Assembly (NCBI RefSeq): GCF_000471905.2
Contig: NW_006500103.1
Coordinates: forward strand, 2,524,336 to 2,588,335
DNA: 64,000 nucleotides
DNA from: Amborella trichopoda
Lineage: Eukaryota > Streptophyta > Magnoliopsida > Amborellales > Amborellaceae
Reading direction: 5' to 3'
Shown here: positions 33,261 through 44,997 of the stretch, in pieces
Numbering within the stretch: position 1 is the stretch's first letter
Layout: every line of letters starts with the position of its first letter
Program-made: the position numbers and the translations under genes
Notes under the pieces: generated by a model
What the model was told of the DNA's origin: nothing
What the model saw: only the letters and a program-made list of their open reading frames with translations
Database searches by the model: none

Positions 33261-35462
33261 CTCAGGAAAACTTGAGCTCGCCAACCTAGCTGACCCGAGT
33301 ATACCGTGAGATTGAAGTGGCAGATGAGGTCTTAAGCATGTTCAAATTAACAAGAGTCATGTCATGTATCCTCTCTCTCTCTATCTATGGTGCTAGAAAG
33401 TTATATTTGTTTTCTTTGATTGTTCAAAAAGCTCTCTGGTTCAGTCACACCATATTCAACAAGACTAGGAACATCAAGTCCTTAGGCTGTTGTCTATCTA
33501 TTTGTACGAACAATTTATGTTTGGCTGATTGAATTTCTAGATGTTCTAGATCTAAAATCTTGCACCAAAGTTTAGAAAATACTTTCATCTTAAACCCAAA
33601 TTACCCTCATGCTTGTAGAACAACTCGAACATCAATCTGACACCAAAGAGACCCGGGAAGCGACCCTTGCGCAACTCGATATGAGTTGGGCTTGGTGTCA
33701 TGTGTGGCTCGCTATGTGTTCGTGAAAGAAAGATCTATGTGATCTTTTATCGGGAAATACATTTTTTTTTTTTCTTCACCCCTTTTTTTTGGCAAAAGAT
33801 CACTTACATGTGGTCTTTATTATAATGAGATGATGAATTTAGAAGTTGATTCCTTTATTCTATTCTTCTATTTATGGCATTTGTTTTAATAATTTATTCA
33901 CTTTTAATGTTTAGATTTTCTCTCGTTTACTCAAATGGTTGATGGGCTGTTTTGTCAAGTCCCTTGCATCCATTAAGAAGCTTGAAACACCCCAAAAATG
34001 AGGGTTTCAGAAGTCAATTGCCATTCTCTAGTTGAGGTTTTGAAGAGCAAGTATCATGACCCTAAAAGGAGCCCTTCTGTTGTAGGGTCAGATGAAGGGA
34101 GAAGGGGCAACTAGATAGAGATAGAGAGAGAGAGGTACTTCACAAGAAATGGGGTACCTCACCTTGTAAATTCCCCTGATCTTTTCTTTTTTTTTAGCTA
34201 CACGATTAAAAATTGTATGAATAACTAATTTCAATAAGTTATTCATACCAGTGGCTGGGAACGAGGTTGGAACATCGGTGGTTAGGGGGTCGATACCTCA
34301 GCATATCGTCTCACCCTCCATTCCCACTATTTATATGTAAAAAGATAAAATACCCACTTAACTATAATTTAGGAAAGGGATTAGGTGGTGATGATAGTAT
34401 TCTCGTACCTAGTGATCACTTTGTGGCTTCCAATCGTGCTAACACAACCTACTAACATTTTCAAAATACTTAGTCTATATGTTAACTAATTCCCTAATCT
34501 ACATGTAAATGGGTAGGGGTCTCTATCTTCCCCACTAAATTACCTAAAAAAAAAGAATTCCAATAAATGTGGCCAAACACCATAATCACCGCGAAAATAG
34601 TTACCATCTCCAAGGTCGATGATCCAATCTACCCACCCACATATCAAGTTTTCTAAACAATGACTTAAGAAAGACACCATTCATTTGTATACCTTGGAAT
34701 GTATTTTCAGGACTTTCTTCCTCCTCTCTAATCCTTAAGAAATCTTACCCTTATCCTTCCCCTTCCAAATTAAATTCAAGTTATAAATTCAAGTTATGGC
34801 ATCATTATTCTTCTTTTTAAATCATTTTTTTTATGGCGTCATTATTCTTGAGGATTATGGGGAAGCATATTTCTTTAGGGAGGCAGAGGTAGAGAACGTG
34901 GTGGGTGGAATTTCAATTTCATTAGGTAATGCTACAATGGATTTCACCTAAACCGGTAATCTCCTTTCTAAGCATAGCAACGATGTATCGATAGGGCTGG
35001 AACAGGCTAGCCTCGCCCCAGCCCGGCATGGGCTGGACCGTGCTAGTCCTGGCATGAGCCTAGCTCTTCTCCATAGAAGGGGTCGTGGGCCAGGCCCCAC
35101 TCTAGCTAGTCCGGGCTCCATCTAATAGGCTCAAAGAAAAAAACACATGAAAAGAAAAACATAGGGTAGGGCTGATCTTGTCATTGCCCAGACCCAGGCC
35201 GCCCCGAATGATGTGGTGGCCTAAACCCTAGTTTTCCAGGGTGGCCAACAGGGCAAGGCCAGGCCCGCCCAATGCACTGCCATCCTATATTTAGACTCTA
35301 CCAAATTTATACATGCATCACATAAGATAACTTTTTAATTAACATTATAACCATAATTGACTGTATCATTTTCCAAAACAATGTTACTCCGATTGCGATT
35401 TTCTAAACATGACTGGTTTTACAACTCCAAAATGCATGAGTGGTTTTGGGAGGACATTTAAG
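33261..35462. other. Intergenic; possible SINE-like copy
   Basis: No gene is seen. The stretch 34360-34560 (aggtggtgatgatagtattc; tggcttccaatcgtgctaac; gtaggggtctctatcttcc; A-run) repeats the pattern at 28510-28690 and, partly, 47020-47130. This suggests a short A-tailed retroelement family. The stretch 34990-35290 is a ggcctgggc/aggccc-rich segment with no frame. Confidence 0.4.
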
Positions 35463-35470
35463 GTTGAGAT

Positions 35471-37178
35471 CAATGGTTTAAAAAGCGGATCGGTGACCTG
35501 GATCGGGCACCTCAAAATCGATCCGAATAGGTGAATCGGCGATTCGGATTGGAAATCGACCAGATTAAAGCTTAAAAAAAATCCGAAAAATTTATTAGAA
35601 TTCATTATAAATATTGTTTTTTTAGAAATTCAATAAGAAATGAGTGTACTTCATTAAGAATTTTTATTTATTTGCATGAATATGCGAATATTGATATGTT
35701 ATTTCCTTGCATGAACTAGCATTTACCATTTAATTTACATAACACAAAAGGATAAACATAGAATTATCATGGAATAAGTATATCAAAACTTAACAATAAA
35801 ATTAAAAATATGGTTTAATACCTCATGATAATCAAAACCTGGTCACGATTTTTACATCTTTTAAGAAAATCATCATTTTTCAAAAAATTCGATTTTTCAA
35901 AAAATTCGGTCATGGATAAAAAATAAAAAAAAAAGTACATAATAGAAATTAAAAATATGGTTTAATACCTCATGATAATCAAAACCTTGTCACGATTTTC
36001 AACATCTTTTCAAAAAATCACAAATTTTCAAAAAATTCGATCATGGATTACTGCAAAAAAAAAAAAAAAAAAAAAAAATCTATTCTTTACAGAGCCACCT
36101 TACATCAACCATTTCAACTCAAAAATCCATCTTCAAAAGAGTAAATTACATCCAATTGAGTACTTGTTTTGATAAACAACACTATAAGGAATCAAAACCC
36201 TAAATTATAAACACATTGTCATTAATAAATCAAATCAAATTGATTAAATTGAGCAAAAAAAAAAAACACTATTCTTTACAAACAACAGTCATTGAATCTA
36301 AAAAATGAAGTTCAAATTAAATAAATCAGATCAAATTGAATACATCTAATTATAAACAAGGCTATAACGATTCAAAACCCTAGAAATCTAACACATTATT
36401 TGAAATATATCGTGACCAAAAGATCGAAAGGCGGAAAAAAAAAAGAAAAACAGCATAATTTTTTTTTCACATACATCACTGCTGTGTTCTTCTAAAAACG
36501 TAGGCTGTAATTGAGTAAATTAAATAAAATTGAATATGGTAAATGATAAAAGACACGATAAAGATTTAAAACCTTACAAATTTAACTGATTATTTTGAAA
36601 ATATGGACTGAAATTGATCAAATGGTGGGAAAAAAAAAAACGTAGAGTTCTTACCTGGTTTCGTGAACCTGTGGCTTCAATCTCAAAATTAATCTGTTTT
36701 CTGAAATATAATCACAAATTCGTAACAGAAATTTCTACTGAACACATTTACGATCAATATGCCTCAAACTTTTCACAGATTCATGCCCTATTTGGCATGA
36801 AACAAAACGAAAAGCGGAAACCCTAAAACCCGCAACTTTCATGATCCAAAAAATTGAAAATTTTCCGCCATTTAATGCAAGAAAAGGCTGAAAAAAGTTG
36901 CATAAAACCTGAATATTCGATCACATGGCAAAAAAAAGAAGAAAAATGATAAAAAATGAAAAATATTTGAAGAAACCCGTGAAGAATACTGTGCAGCCCG
37001 TGTTCTTCATGGGACTCGCCGATTCGGTACAGTGAATCAACGATTCACTGTACAAAATCGCCATGTTCTCTCTGGAATCGGGCGATTCCGTGTAAAATAC
37101 CGGAACCGGCACGGACTGTGCCGATTCTCGAGTCGAATCGGGCGAGTCCAGTTCGACTCTGCGTTTTTTAAAACACTC
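35471..37178. mobile_element. 1.7-kb non-autonomous DNA transposon
   Basis: Direct repeats GTTGAGAT (35463-35470 and 37179-37186) flank a 1708-bp block. The left end caatggtttaaaaagcgg is imperfectly inverted as ccgc..gttttttaaaacactc at the right. Both subterminal zones are GC-rich with repeated gattcgg/gggcgatt words, including a perfect hairpin at 37027-37053 (12-bp arms, 3-base loop). The core is AT-rich with no transposase; the word ggtttaatacctcatgataa is repeated at about 35813 and 35959. An 8-bp target duplication suits the hAT superfamily, but the ends do not fit it well. Confidence 0.7.
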
Positions 37179-37329
37179 GTTGAGATGCACAATATCGATA
37201 TCTCTTCCCTAAGTTAATCAAGAAAATTTTATTTAAATTTTCGATAGAGGTTTGTGATGTAGATATCGATAGTTAAGGATGGCAATAGCCTAGATGGCAT
37301 GAATTCGTCCGTATATACTGGGTTTGGGC

Positions 37330-37542
37330 TCATGTATTGTGAGTAGGGTTGAGAATTAACCAGATTCATATTTGAAACCCAAATTTCGGATCTTTTTTAG
37401 ATCTAGGTATGGATCTAAGATTTGGATTCAAAATTTGGATTCAAAATTTGGATTTGGATCCAAAATTTAAATTCGAATAATAATTCGGATCGGATTTGGG
37501 TAAAGGTGGATCCGATTCTGATCTGACCCAATTTTTAAAATA

Positions 37543-37579
<37 letters not shown>

Positions 37580-37740
37580 AAAAAAAATTAGACGGCCTAA
37601 TCCAGATCCCATATATAATTTTCAAATCCAAATCCCATCCGGATCCCATATATAGTTTACGGATCCAGCTCTGGATCCGAATATTCTTGATTCGATGGGA
37701 TCTAGATTCAGACCTAATCGGATAAATTCTTAGCCCTTAT
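37330..37740. repeat. Repeat V with (AT)n core
   Basis: Variants of ggatttggatccaaaattt and gatccggatccca surround a pure (AT)n run at about 37541-37576. Confidence 0.55.
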
Positions 37741-38281
37741 TGTGAGTCAGTGGGCAAGGCTTGGGCCTTAGACTCAAGCTTGGATAACAAAGCGGCAAGC
37801 TAGAACATGATCGTGGAGATCCAACGGTTCTTTGTGAATCCTATCCAAACCCAACCCAACTCAACTCGGATCCGCCAATCAATGAAAGGATTTATTTTCT
37901 GTCCTTGATGTATTATTGTTCTTTTTTTTCCCCCCCTTTTAAATATTTTCCTTCTTTATTTTGTAAGGCTAAAAAGGCAACTAAAGATAATTCGCATCTA
38001 TTGTTGTATATATTATTTTACCTTTTTGTGGAAAAATAGAAAATATTTGGGCTTCAACCTGGGCCCAACCTAGCCCATCCTACCCAAGTTTGGGCTTTGC
38101 AACATGTTTTCTAGCCACTAAATTGCTCCGTTGAACTCTTCTCAGGCTTGGTCCTAATCTTCAAAGGCTGAAACTATAAAGCCAGGTTTGGGCCAACCTT
38201 GGCCTGGTCCAAGTCTGTCTCATTGCTACCCTAGCCGGTTTAGTCTTACACTAATAGGAGTTACATTATTATATAAGATAT
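37741..38281. other. Intergenic
   Basis: Contains ggcttgggcc/aacccaacccaactc-like degenerate repeats. No gene is seen. Confidence 0.5.
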
Positions 38282-38545
38282 TGAAATATTTAGTAAAGGA
38301 AAAACTTTATATACGGCATCAATCTTATACTATTGAAATAAGGTGCACTTCAAAAATCCTCTAGAAGAGAGTCTTCCAACGTTGGAAACCCTTCTATTCA
38401 TCATCTCGACCTCGAGATGTATGGATATGAAGAGAAAAAGAATTTCAGGTATTAAAAATAGTACATATTGTAACAAGTTATTTGGACCGTTTACTTTCTC
38501 CGCTTTCTTCTACAATATAAGGTGGGCACGTTATATAAACCTTGC
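38282..38545 (+). repeat. R family repeat, internally deleted
   Basis: Starts ggaaaaactttatatacgg and keeps the inner inverted word catctcgacctcgagatg in perfect form. It jumps from gtaacaagttatttggaccg to the terminal tataaggtgggcac, so the right half is mostly lost. Confidence 0.7.
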
Positions 38546-39951
38546 CCTTCAGGAAAAAAGATCCTAATTATGGGCAAGTTTTTTGAAGTTTTATTATAAT
38601 TCTTTGAAAAAAATCAATGACATCCCCAAATTACAGAAAGAGCCAAAGCCCAAAACAAGGAGCATTATGAAGCAAATCTGATAACATGATAACATTGATA
38701 GTGATACAAATATCCCCCTCTTAAGATGACAAGTCCCTCTAGTTGCATAAGATCTATGGCATCACTACATTACTTGAAACATGTGATATAATAATATACA
38801 ACTTGTGGGATTCTCACTCTCCCCTTTTAGAGGATTTTTATGAAATTATCCTCACCTTATCCCAGTGAACTTAGTCCATTACAGTCAACAAGGTTCATTT
38901 ATCGCAAGGAATAAGTCAAATTGTTTACACTGCATCTAGGAACAAGTCCTACTAATCTTATATTAATGTGATTTGTTTTATAAAGAAAGGTAAAAGTAGG
39001 TAGGCATGTTGACATCAACAATATATTTCTAGTATTACCACAGTATTGGAAGAAAAGACCATAGAGAACTAATGGAAAAGATGTGGCACTCAGCTCTCTT
39101 ACATATTTATCTGTTATTTTGTATGATTGGTGACAAATATTTTCTTATTAAGTTTAACCAAGACGTTGTGATGAGGTGACCTAGGTAGGAATTAAGTAAG
39201 TCTGGTATATGTCACTATGGATCCATTCTAAAGATTTTATGCAACTTCTAGTTTTAATAATGGATGGTATAAATTTTGAGTACTACAGTTTGCATATGAA
39301 AAGTCACGAAGTCATTCACCAACACATCAGACAAAGAAAGAAACTTTCAAGATCCTCCCAGTCTTGAGGAAGCTAAAAGCACTTGAAAAGGAACCCCAAT
39401 AGGGACTCGTCAAACTTTATTACAGTGTGATATAAATGTTACAAAAAGATCACAATCAACTTCTAGCTGTCTGATATGAATCTCGACTCTGAAATTGCAC
39501 TTACAAGTCCAAGAGAATTTTCTCTCAGATTTTAGGTCTGGTTACTTGAGGTTCTCTCGATCTTCGTGCAAAAGTAATGGTCTCATTGTATAACATCCCC
39601 CAAAACAATCCTTTTGGTGAAAAATAGGCCACCCACATGCATCCATGTTCAACAAAGTGACCACTAAAACCTAGAGAAAAGGTCTCATAAGAGCCTTTCA
39701 TCATCATAAAGTGGATGCCCTCTTTTTCCTTCTTAATAGAGTCATGGCATTGCCTTCTTAGTACAATATGCAATATTCCAAGATCTCAAAGAATGCAAGG
39801 ATTGTCCTTGATATTTTTGAGCATCCTTAGTTGATCCCAAATAGTAAATCTCATTCAATTCACGTCTTCTACACTTGAGTCTTGCTTTTGCAAGCAAAGG
39901 TAAAACCCCAAATAAATTTCTAGTCCTTCAAAGGCCTCAAAATACAAAGGG
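38546..39951. other. Intergenic, no gene seen
   Basis: Long AT-rich stretch. A piece of T-family arm occurs near 39565-39590 (aagtaatggtctcattgta). Frames up to 82 codons have no recognisable features. Confidence 0.5.
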
Positions 39952-40165
39952 AAAAGTTTATATAAGGTGGCAATCTTATACCACATATGTAAGGCGCACT
40001 CAAAAGCCCAACAAAAAAGAGTGTTTTGAAGTGGGGAAACTTTTCAATTGATCACCTCGATCTCGAAATGTATGTTTAAAAAAAAAAAAGATTTTTAATT
40101 TCTAAAAATAGTGTATTTTGTAACAAGATATCTCGACCATCTATTTTTAATATTTTCAAGTATTT
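39952..40165 (+). repeat. R family repeat, truncated by S
   Basis: Starts gggaaaagtttatataagg. It has the inner word cacctcgatctcgaaatg, and stops at tattttcaagtatttatata where an S MITE follows. Confidence 0.65.
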
Positions 40166-40174
40166 ATATATGAT

Positions 40175-40369
40175 AAATGATCCTATAGGACCTTCCCCCA
40201 CCCATGTGTATAGGACCCTAAAGGATCAGCATTAAATTTGGTACGGACCTATAGAAAAGTCAAGTCCACACCCATGTGATAAATTTTTTAGAGATCCGTA
40301 CCAACTTTAATAGTGATCCTTTGGGGTCCTATACACATAAATAGGGGAGGATCATATAGGATCATTACT
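40175..40369. repeat. Foldback MITE, family S
   Basis: The best-preserved S copy. aatgatcctataggacctt..ccatgtgtataggac..ggatcagcattaaatttgg on the left is inverted on the right as ccaactttaatagtgatcc..gtcctatacacat..ggatcatt. Confidence 0.85.
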
Positions 40370-41329
40370 CTTTATATGTTTACTCCTTCTACACTATTTT
40401 AACGTTTTAAATTCCATAGTTAGAGTTTAACATGAATTTTAAAAACACCGTAGGGTTTCTAACAGTAAAACTACATCTTTCATCAAAATTTAGAGTAGTG
40501 CCTTACTTGTATAGTATCAAATAAGCACCTTGTACAAACCTCCCTAATGTAAAACCCTCCTAGTTAAAGGAAATTTTCCTTTATTATCTCCCAAAACTAG
40601 GAGGCTCTAAAATGCTTAAAAGTCCCAAATGTCATGAAACTCCAACTTAAATTTCTACAGTGAGGATGAAAAAAATTTTAAATTTCCCAATATAAAAGTG
40701 CATATCAACAGTGTGATGGCCACATTTTCTTAGCATCTGCCTAGAATGATGACACAGCTTACCACCCAATCTTCAAAGTAAACTTTGCACCCACAAAGAA
40801 AGGGACATCTTTGTCTCAATCACCAAATCATAGTAGATAGAGTCTTCAAATAATTAATTTTTTCATTTCTATTTCTTTTCTTCTTTTCATGCCAAAGATT
40901 CATAAACTAATCTCAAAGTTGTATGGTGTTAGGTTAATTTTGTGTAGTTTTTATTTCTTGTCAGTATTATATGATGTAACTTACATTACAATTAATCAGC
41001 AAACGCGCACATCACGCGTAGAACTCAACCTCTGTACGTTTTATTGCTTGAGGCTTACATGATTCTGATTATTAAAAAAATAGGAAAAAAAAATTCAAGA
41101 GAGAGAAACATGCAGGCTTGACTTTTTATAGAGAGAGAGACTTTTATTGTAATGTGCAGTTTACTCTGTGGACCATACGTAAAAATTATCAGCATTTCCT
41201 TTCCTTCTACGTGGCCGGGAAATCTCTCTCTCTCATCTACATAGCCAGGAGTATCTCTTTCATCTACATGTCCAGTAAATCTCCCTCTCTCTCTCATCTA
41301 GAGGTGGGGACTCTCTCTCTCACACTCAC
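40370..41329. other. Intergenic, CT-rich at right
   Basis: No gene is seen. From 41100 onward, several agccagg/tctctctctcatctac units repeat imperfectly, every 20-40 bp. Confidence 0.45.
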
Positions 41330-41830
41330 AAATCGAACCGGACTCGAAAACCGGTCGAGGGCTGGGTTTGAGTAACAGTAAACCGATCACTTCAACTGGC
41401 CTTATCAGACATGTCTCCATAGGTGGAAAAAGTGCTAAAAAAATACAAAAAATCTAAAAAAAATAAAAGTACATTTAAAATATAATTAAATAAAATGCAT
41501 CCAAATGAAATTGAAAAGTATCTAAAATATAGATTTTAAAAAATCTATTTGTACCAAGGGATATTTCAAAAATAATTTGAAAAAATAAGAAATTTGTAAA
41601 AATGAGTATTCATGTCCAAAACGCTTTCCAATTTTTTCCAAAACAATAAAAAAATATTAAAAAATACATTGAAAATAAATTCTTTATTTGTTTGAGAATA
41701 TATATATATATATTATTTTTAAAATACCCAGCCGGACCACCTAAACTGACAAAAATTAGATCAGCCAGTGCCCGATTGCAATTTGAGTGGCCAGTTCCGA
41801 GTTGGACTATCTGACTTTGCGAGCACTGCT
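41330..41830. repeat. Repeat X-related copy
   Basis: Opens gaaccggactcgaaaaccgg, has the same AT core order as 32320-33260 (gagtattcatgtccaaaacg; attctttatttg), and closes with cagccagtgcccgattgc and gagttggacta. Confidence 0.55.
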
Positions 41831-41931
41831 CTCTCATCCACGTGGTCAGGTCTCTCTCTCTCTCTCTCTCTCTAACTAAGTTTTATAGTAAAGGATACAA
41901 TCCACACTCTCATTTATCTTTCTTGATCAGG

Positions 41932-42170
41932 GTTGTATACTATGAGATCAGTTGTCCATGTTACAATGAGGTCACAATTAATCTTAGCCATTAGATGTCA
42001 AATTGGTTAGCTTTAGGTAAGTCATGAAGTTTGAGTATTTTTTTTTTTTTTTTTTTTAACTTTGAGTCTAGTCAATGACATACTCACTACTCAATTTAAA
42101 ATCTAACTAACAGTAATGATTATGACCTCATTGTACTAAAAGTAAATAGTATTTTTGTATGTTTTTCATT
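41932..42170. repeat. Foldback MITE, family T
   Basis: Left arm gtatactatgagatca..gaggtcacaattaatct..agatgtcaaattgg and right arm aatttaaaatctaac..gattatgacctcattgtac. A poly-T tract sits in the loop region. Confidence 0.65.
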
Positions 42171-42324
42171 CTTTATGTGCAAAATGAGACAAAACAAAAT
42201 GACTGTTTTTGTCGGCAAGGAGGATAAGATGTGTGCACACACACACACAAAAGAGATAAGCCAAAAGATTATGGTCCCGTGGGAGCATGTGAAAGATCCA
42301 TAATGTAGATTCCTACTTAGGAGT

Positions 42325-42540
42325 ATTTGTTTTCAAGACATGTGAAAATATTTCTCAAGAGATATTTTCACATGAAAAAATTCTTTTTTATGGTTAGATG
42401 TGGGAATACTTTTACACAAATTAATTGTAAATTGGTGTGAAACAGTATTGGCCCAATTGTTAGGAATATATTCCTATACCTAGCTACATGAGATAATTTT
42501 TTCACGTAAAAATATTTCTCAAGAAATATTTTCACACGAA
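42325..42540. repeat. Repeat bounded by two 30-bp palindromes
   Basis: The palindromes tgtgaaaatatttctcaag/agatattttcaca (42339-42372) and cgtaaaaatatttctcaag/aaatattttcacacg (about 42499-42537) are direct copies of each other and bracket about 130 bp. Each can fold alone. Confidence 0.6.
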
Positions 42541-43920
42541 CCAACCGTACCATAAATGTTGAGTGTGTAGCCTATTCTTTTTATGTGACCAACCTCAAAA
42601 AAATGGTTGAGGACAAATAATGGTTTTCTAAAAAACTTGAAATATTATACGCATGTGCTCTATTAAAAATTATCCATCTCCTATTTTAGTTATGTGAAAG
42701 TTATTTATTCTTAATCCTCGACTCATTGAAGTTTCTGAGAGGCTACACCTTTTGTCTCCTTGTGGTGTCTATGTGCGGAAATGGTTTTAAAGGGAGTTTA
42801 GATGCATTATAGGTAATTAATCAAAAGTAAAATATTTATTAATTTTTAAAATGGTAATTGAAATTCCATTTTTAACACAATGCAATGAGAGAAGTATATC
42901 ATCATCATCATCATTCGAGAATTATCACAACTATTTGTGGGCGACTACATAAATCCAATTCTATCATTTTATTTTATCAAGGGTCATACTCTCAATCAAC
43001 TACAAGTCATTATATCCATTCTCATTGCTTTCATCCATGTTCTTTTCATTTTCCCCTTATCTTTTTAAAGTCTCCTGCTTAAACCAAATCACCCATTTTA
43101 ATTGATGTCGTTCAAGGCCTACACGGCAAAGAGGGGAGTATAGCGAGTGGAAAAAACACACAAAAGAGGGGAGTATAGTGAAAGGAATATAGAAGAGGGG
43201 AGTATAGTGAAAGGAATATAGAAGAAGAATAAAAGGGCTGGAGGAGTTGTAATGAGGGAAAACACAAAAGAGAGAGAGAGTTGAGAAGAGAAAAGAGAAG
43301 AGAAGAAAGAAAGAAAAGATTAAGATAAGCAAACAATGAAACTGAGATATGAAAGGTAAAATAAAGGGAAAGGGAGAGGAAAAAGCAAGAAAGGGAGAGG
43401 AAAGGAGAAGGGGCAACCTCGAAGAGACATCAAGAGATCTTCACACTACTTGTCTATTCCATCCCTTAAAATAACATAAATTATTTATTAATTATTATAG
43501 AGAATGATGTTTACCGTATTATATAGTTATCATCCAAACCTCTGAATAAGGAAATCCAATTTCACGTGTGATAGGCACTAAGATTGATAAGTAATAAGAA
43601 ATCCATTCAAGTTTCCTATTTGTTAGATTCTTAATACATATAAGGAATGAGAGAAAAAAATATACATACCTTATTTGGGGCATGGGGGATGTTGATTCCT
43701 TTAGAGAGGGGAATGTCAGTTCTTCAAGAGAGAGGAAAGGATCTCCTGCATTGAGAGGCAATGCCATCCTACATAGAGTTCAGTTAGTTAGACTTTGGGT
43801 GGATTTCTCTTTTAGTAATAAAAAATCTTATATATTTATTCTACCTCTCACTAATCACAACATATTTTATTCCTTATTTTTTATTTTTAAATTCTAAGTG
43901 TTTAATCAATATTAAAGAAA
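42541..43920. other. Intergenic with purine-rich tract
   Basis: The stretch 43130-43410 is almost pure purine on the plus strand with a duplicated agaggggagtatagtgaaag unit. The leucine/serine-rich minus-strand frames there are composition artefacts. No gene is seen. Confidence 0.5.
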
Positions 43921-44147
43921 TGTATACAATAAAACTATTTACTTTTGATATAAGGATGTCACAATCATCATTGACCGTTAGATTTGAAATCGAGTGGTTG
44001 AGGATGTGTCATTATTTAGCACAAAGTCCATAATAAAATTTCTTGAACGCTATGATACTTTTTTTTTCATTGAATTTCACATTCAATAGCTAACAATAAT
44101 TGTAACTTCCTTGTACCAAAAATAAATAGTCTCATAGTATACAATCT
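43921..44147. repeat. Foldback MITE, family T
   Basis: tgtatacaataaaactattt..gaccgttagatttgaaatc pairs with ttgaatttcacattcaatag..aatagtctcatagtataca. Confidence 0.7.
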
Positions 44148-44784
44148 CATTACTTAAAACCAATACTTAATGAGATACTGTTATGTAGTCAAACAATGAT
44201 GAGATAGATGACCTTAATGCCCATAATGTAGTATTCTCCTTATCATGTCTAGTTGTCATATGATAGCCTTTACGGCTCTTTTGGTAAATTTTATAAGATA
44301 ACAGGCGTTATATCTGATAAAATGTTATTTCCTTCTTTTTTAAGAAGAAATGCATGAAATATTGTTTGAAATTCTAATCATGTCTTAATTACATATCTAT
44401 ATGGTGCCCATGACGTCTCTTTTTTTTGGAAAAGATGCCCAATGTTTCAATCTTTTTAGAAATTTAATTGCCTGTTATTTTATGTTATAACGGTTGTTAC
44501 CAATTTTTTTTGGGTAATTCAATGGCCATGACGAGCCCCTACCCATTTTTTGAAATCGTTAATAATTTTTTAATACATTAGATGAGAATGAAGCCTAGAC
44601 TTTAGTTGGGCCACAAGTGATGCTACCACCACGACCCAACCCTAACCCCATTCTCAAGGTTGTTACCATTTTGTGATGGTAACAATACTTTTAAACCCTG
44701 CTTCTTCTTTGTGAAAATAATGAAAATACATCTTTAATTTACCTTTACTACTAAAATCCCTTATAAGATAGAAATATTGTCTCA
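44148..44784. other. Intergenic
   Basis: Contains a taacaggcgttatatctgat word that resembles the 58764-58783 palindrome. Nothing else is recognised. Confidence 0.45.
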
Positions 44785-44997
44785 AGGGATTGTATGTTAG
44801 ATCGAGGTCACAATTGCTAATAGCAAATAGATGTTAAATTGGATGGCTTGGGATGTAACATAAAATTTGAGAGAATTTTTTTTTTAACTTTGAGTGTAGT
44901 CAATGATACTTTCACAATCACCTGATATGAAATCTAACGGACAAGACTGATTATGACTTCCTAGTATTAAAAGTAAATGGTCTATTTGTATGTTTTT
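44785..44997. repeat. Foldback MITE, family T, decayed
   Basis: gattgtatgttagatcgagg..tagatgttaaattgg is inverted as gatatgaaatctaacgg..agtaaatggtctatttgtatg. Confidence 0.55.

Noticed and set aside
40175..40369. MicroRNA precursor candidate
   Set aside because: The hairpin spans a whole MITE with sister copies elsewhere, and no known plant miRNA sequence was recognised in it.
42885..43082. Frame with a His run
   Set aside because: The His run is a short catcat repeat; there is no other support.
43057..43416. 119-codon minus frame rich in Leu, Phe and Ser
   Set aside because: Arises from a purine-rich tract; pure composition artefact.
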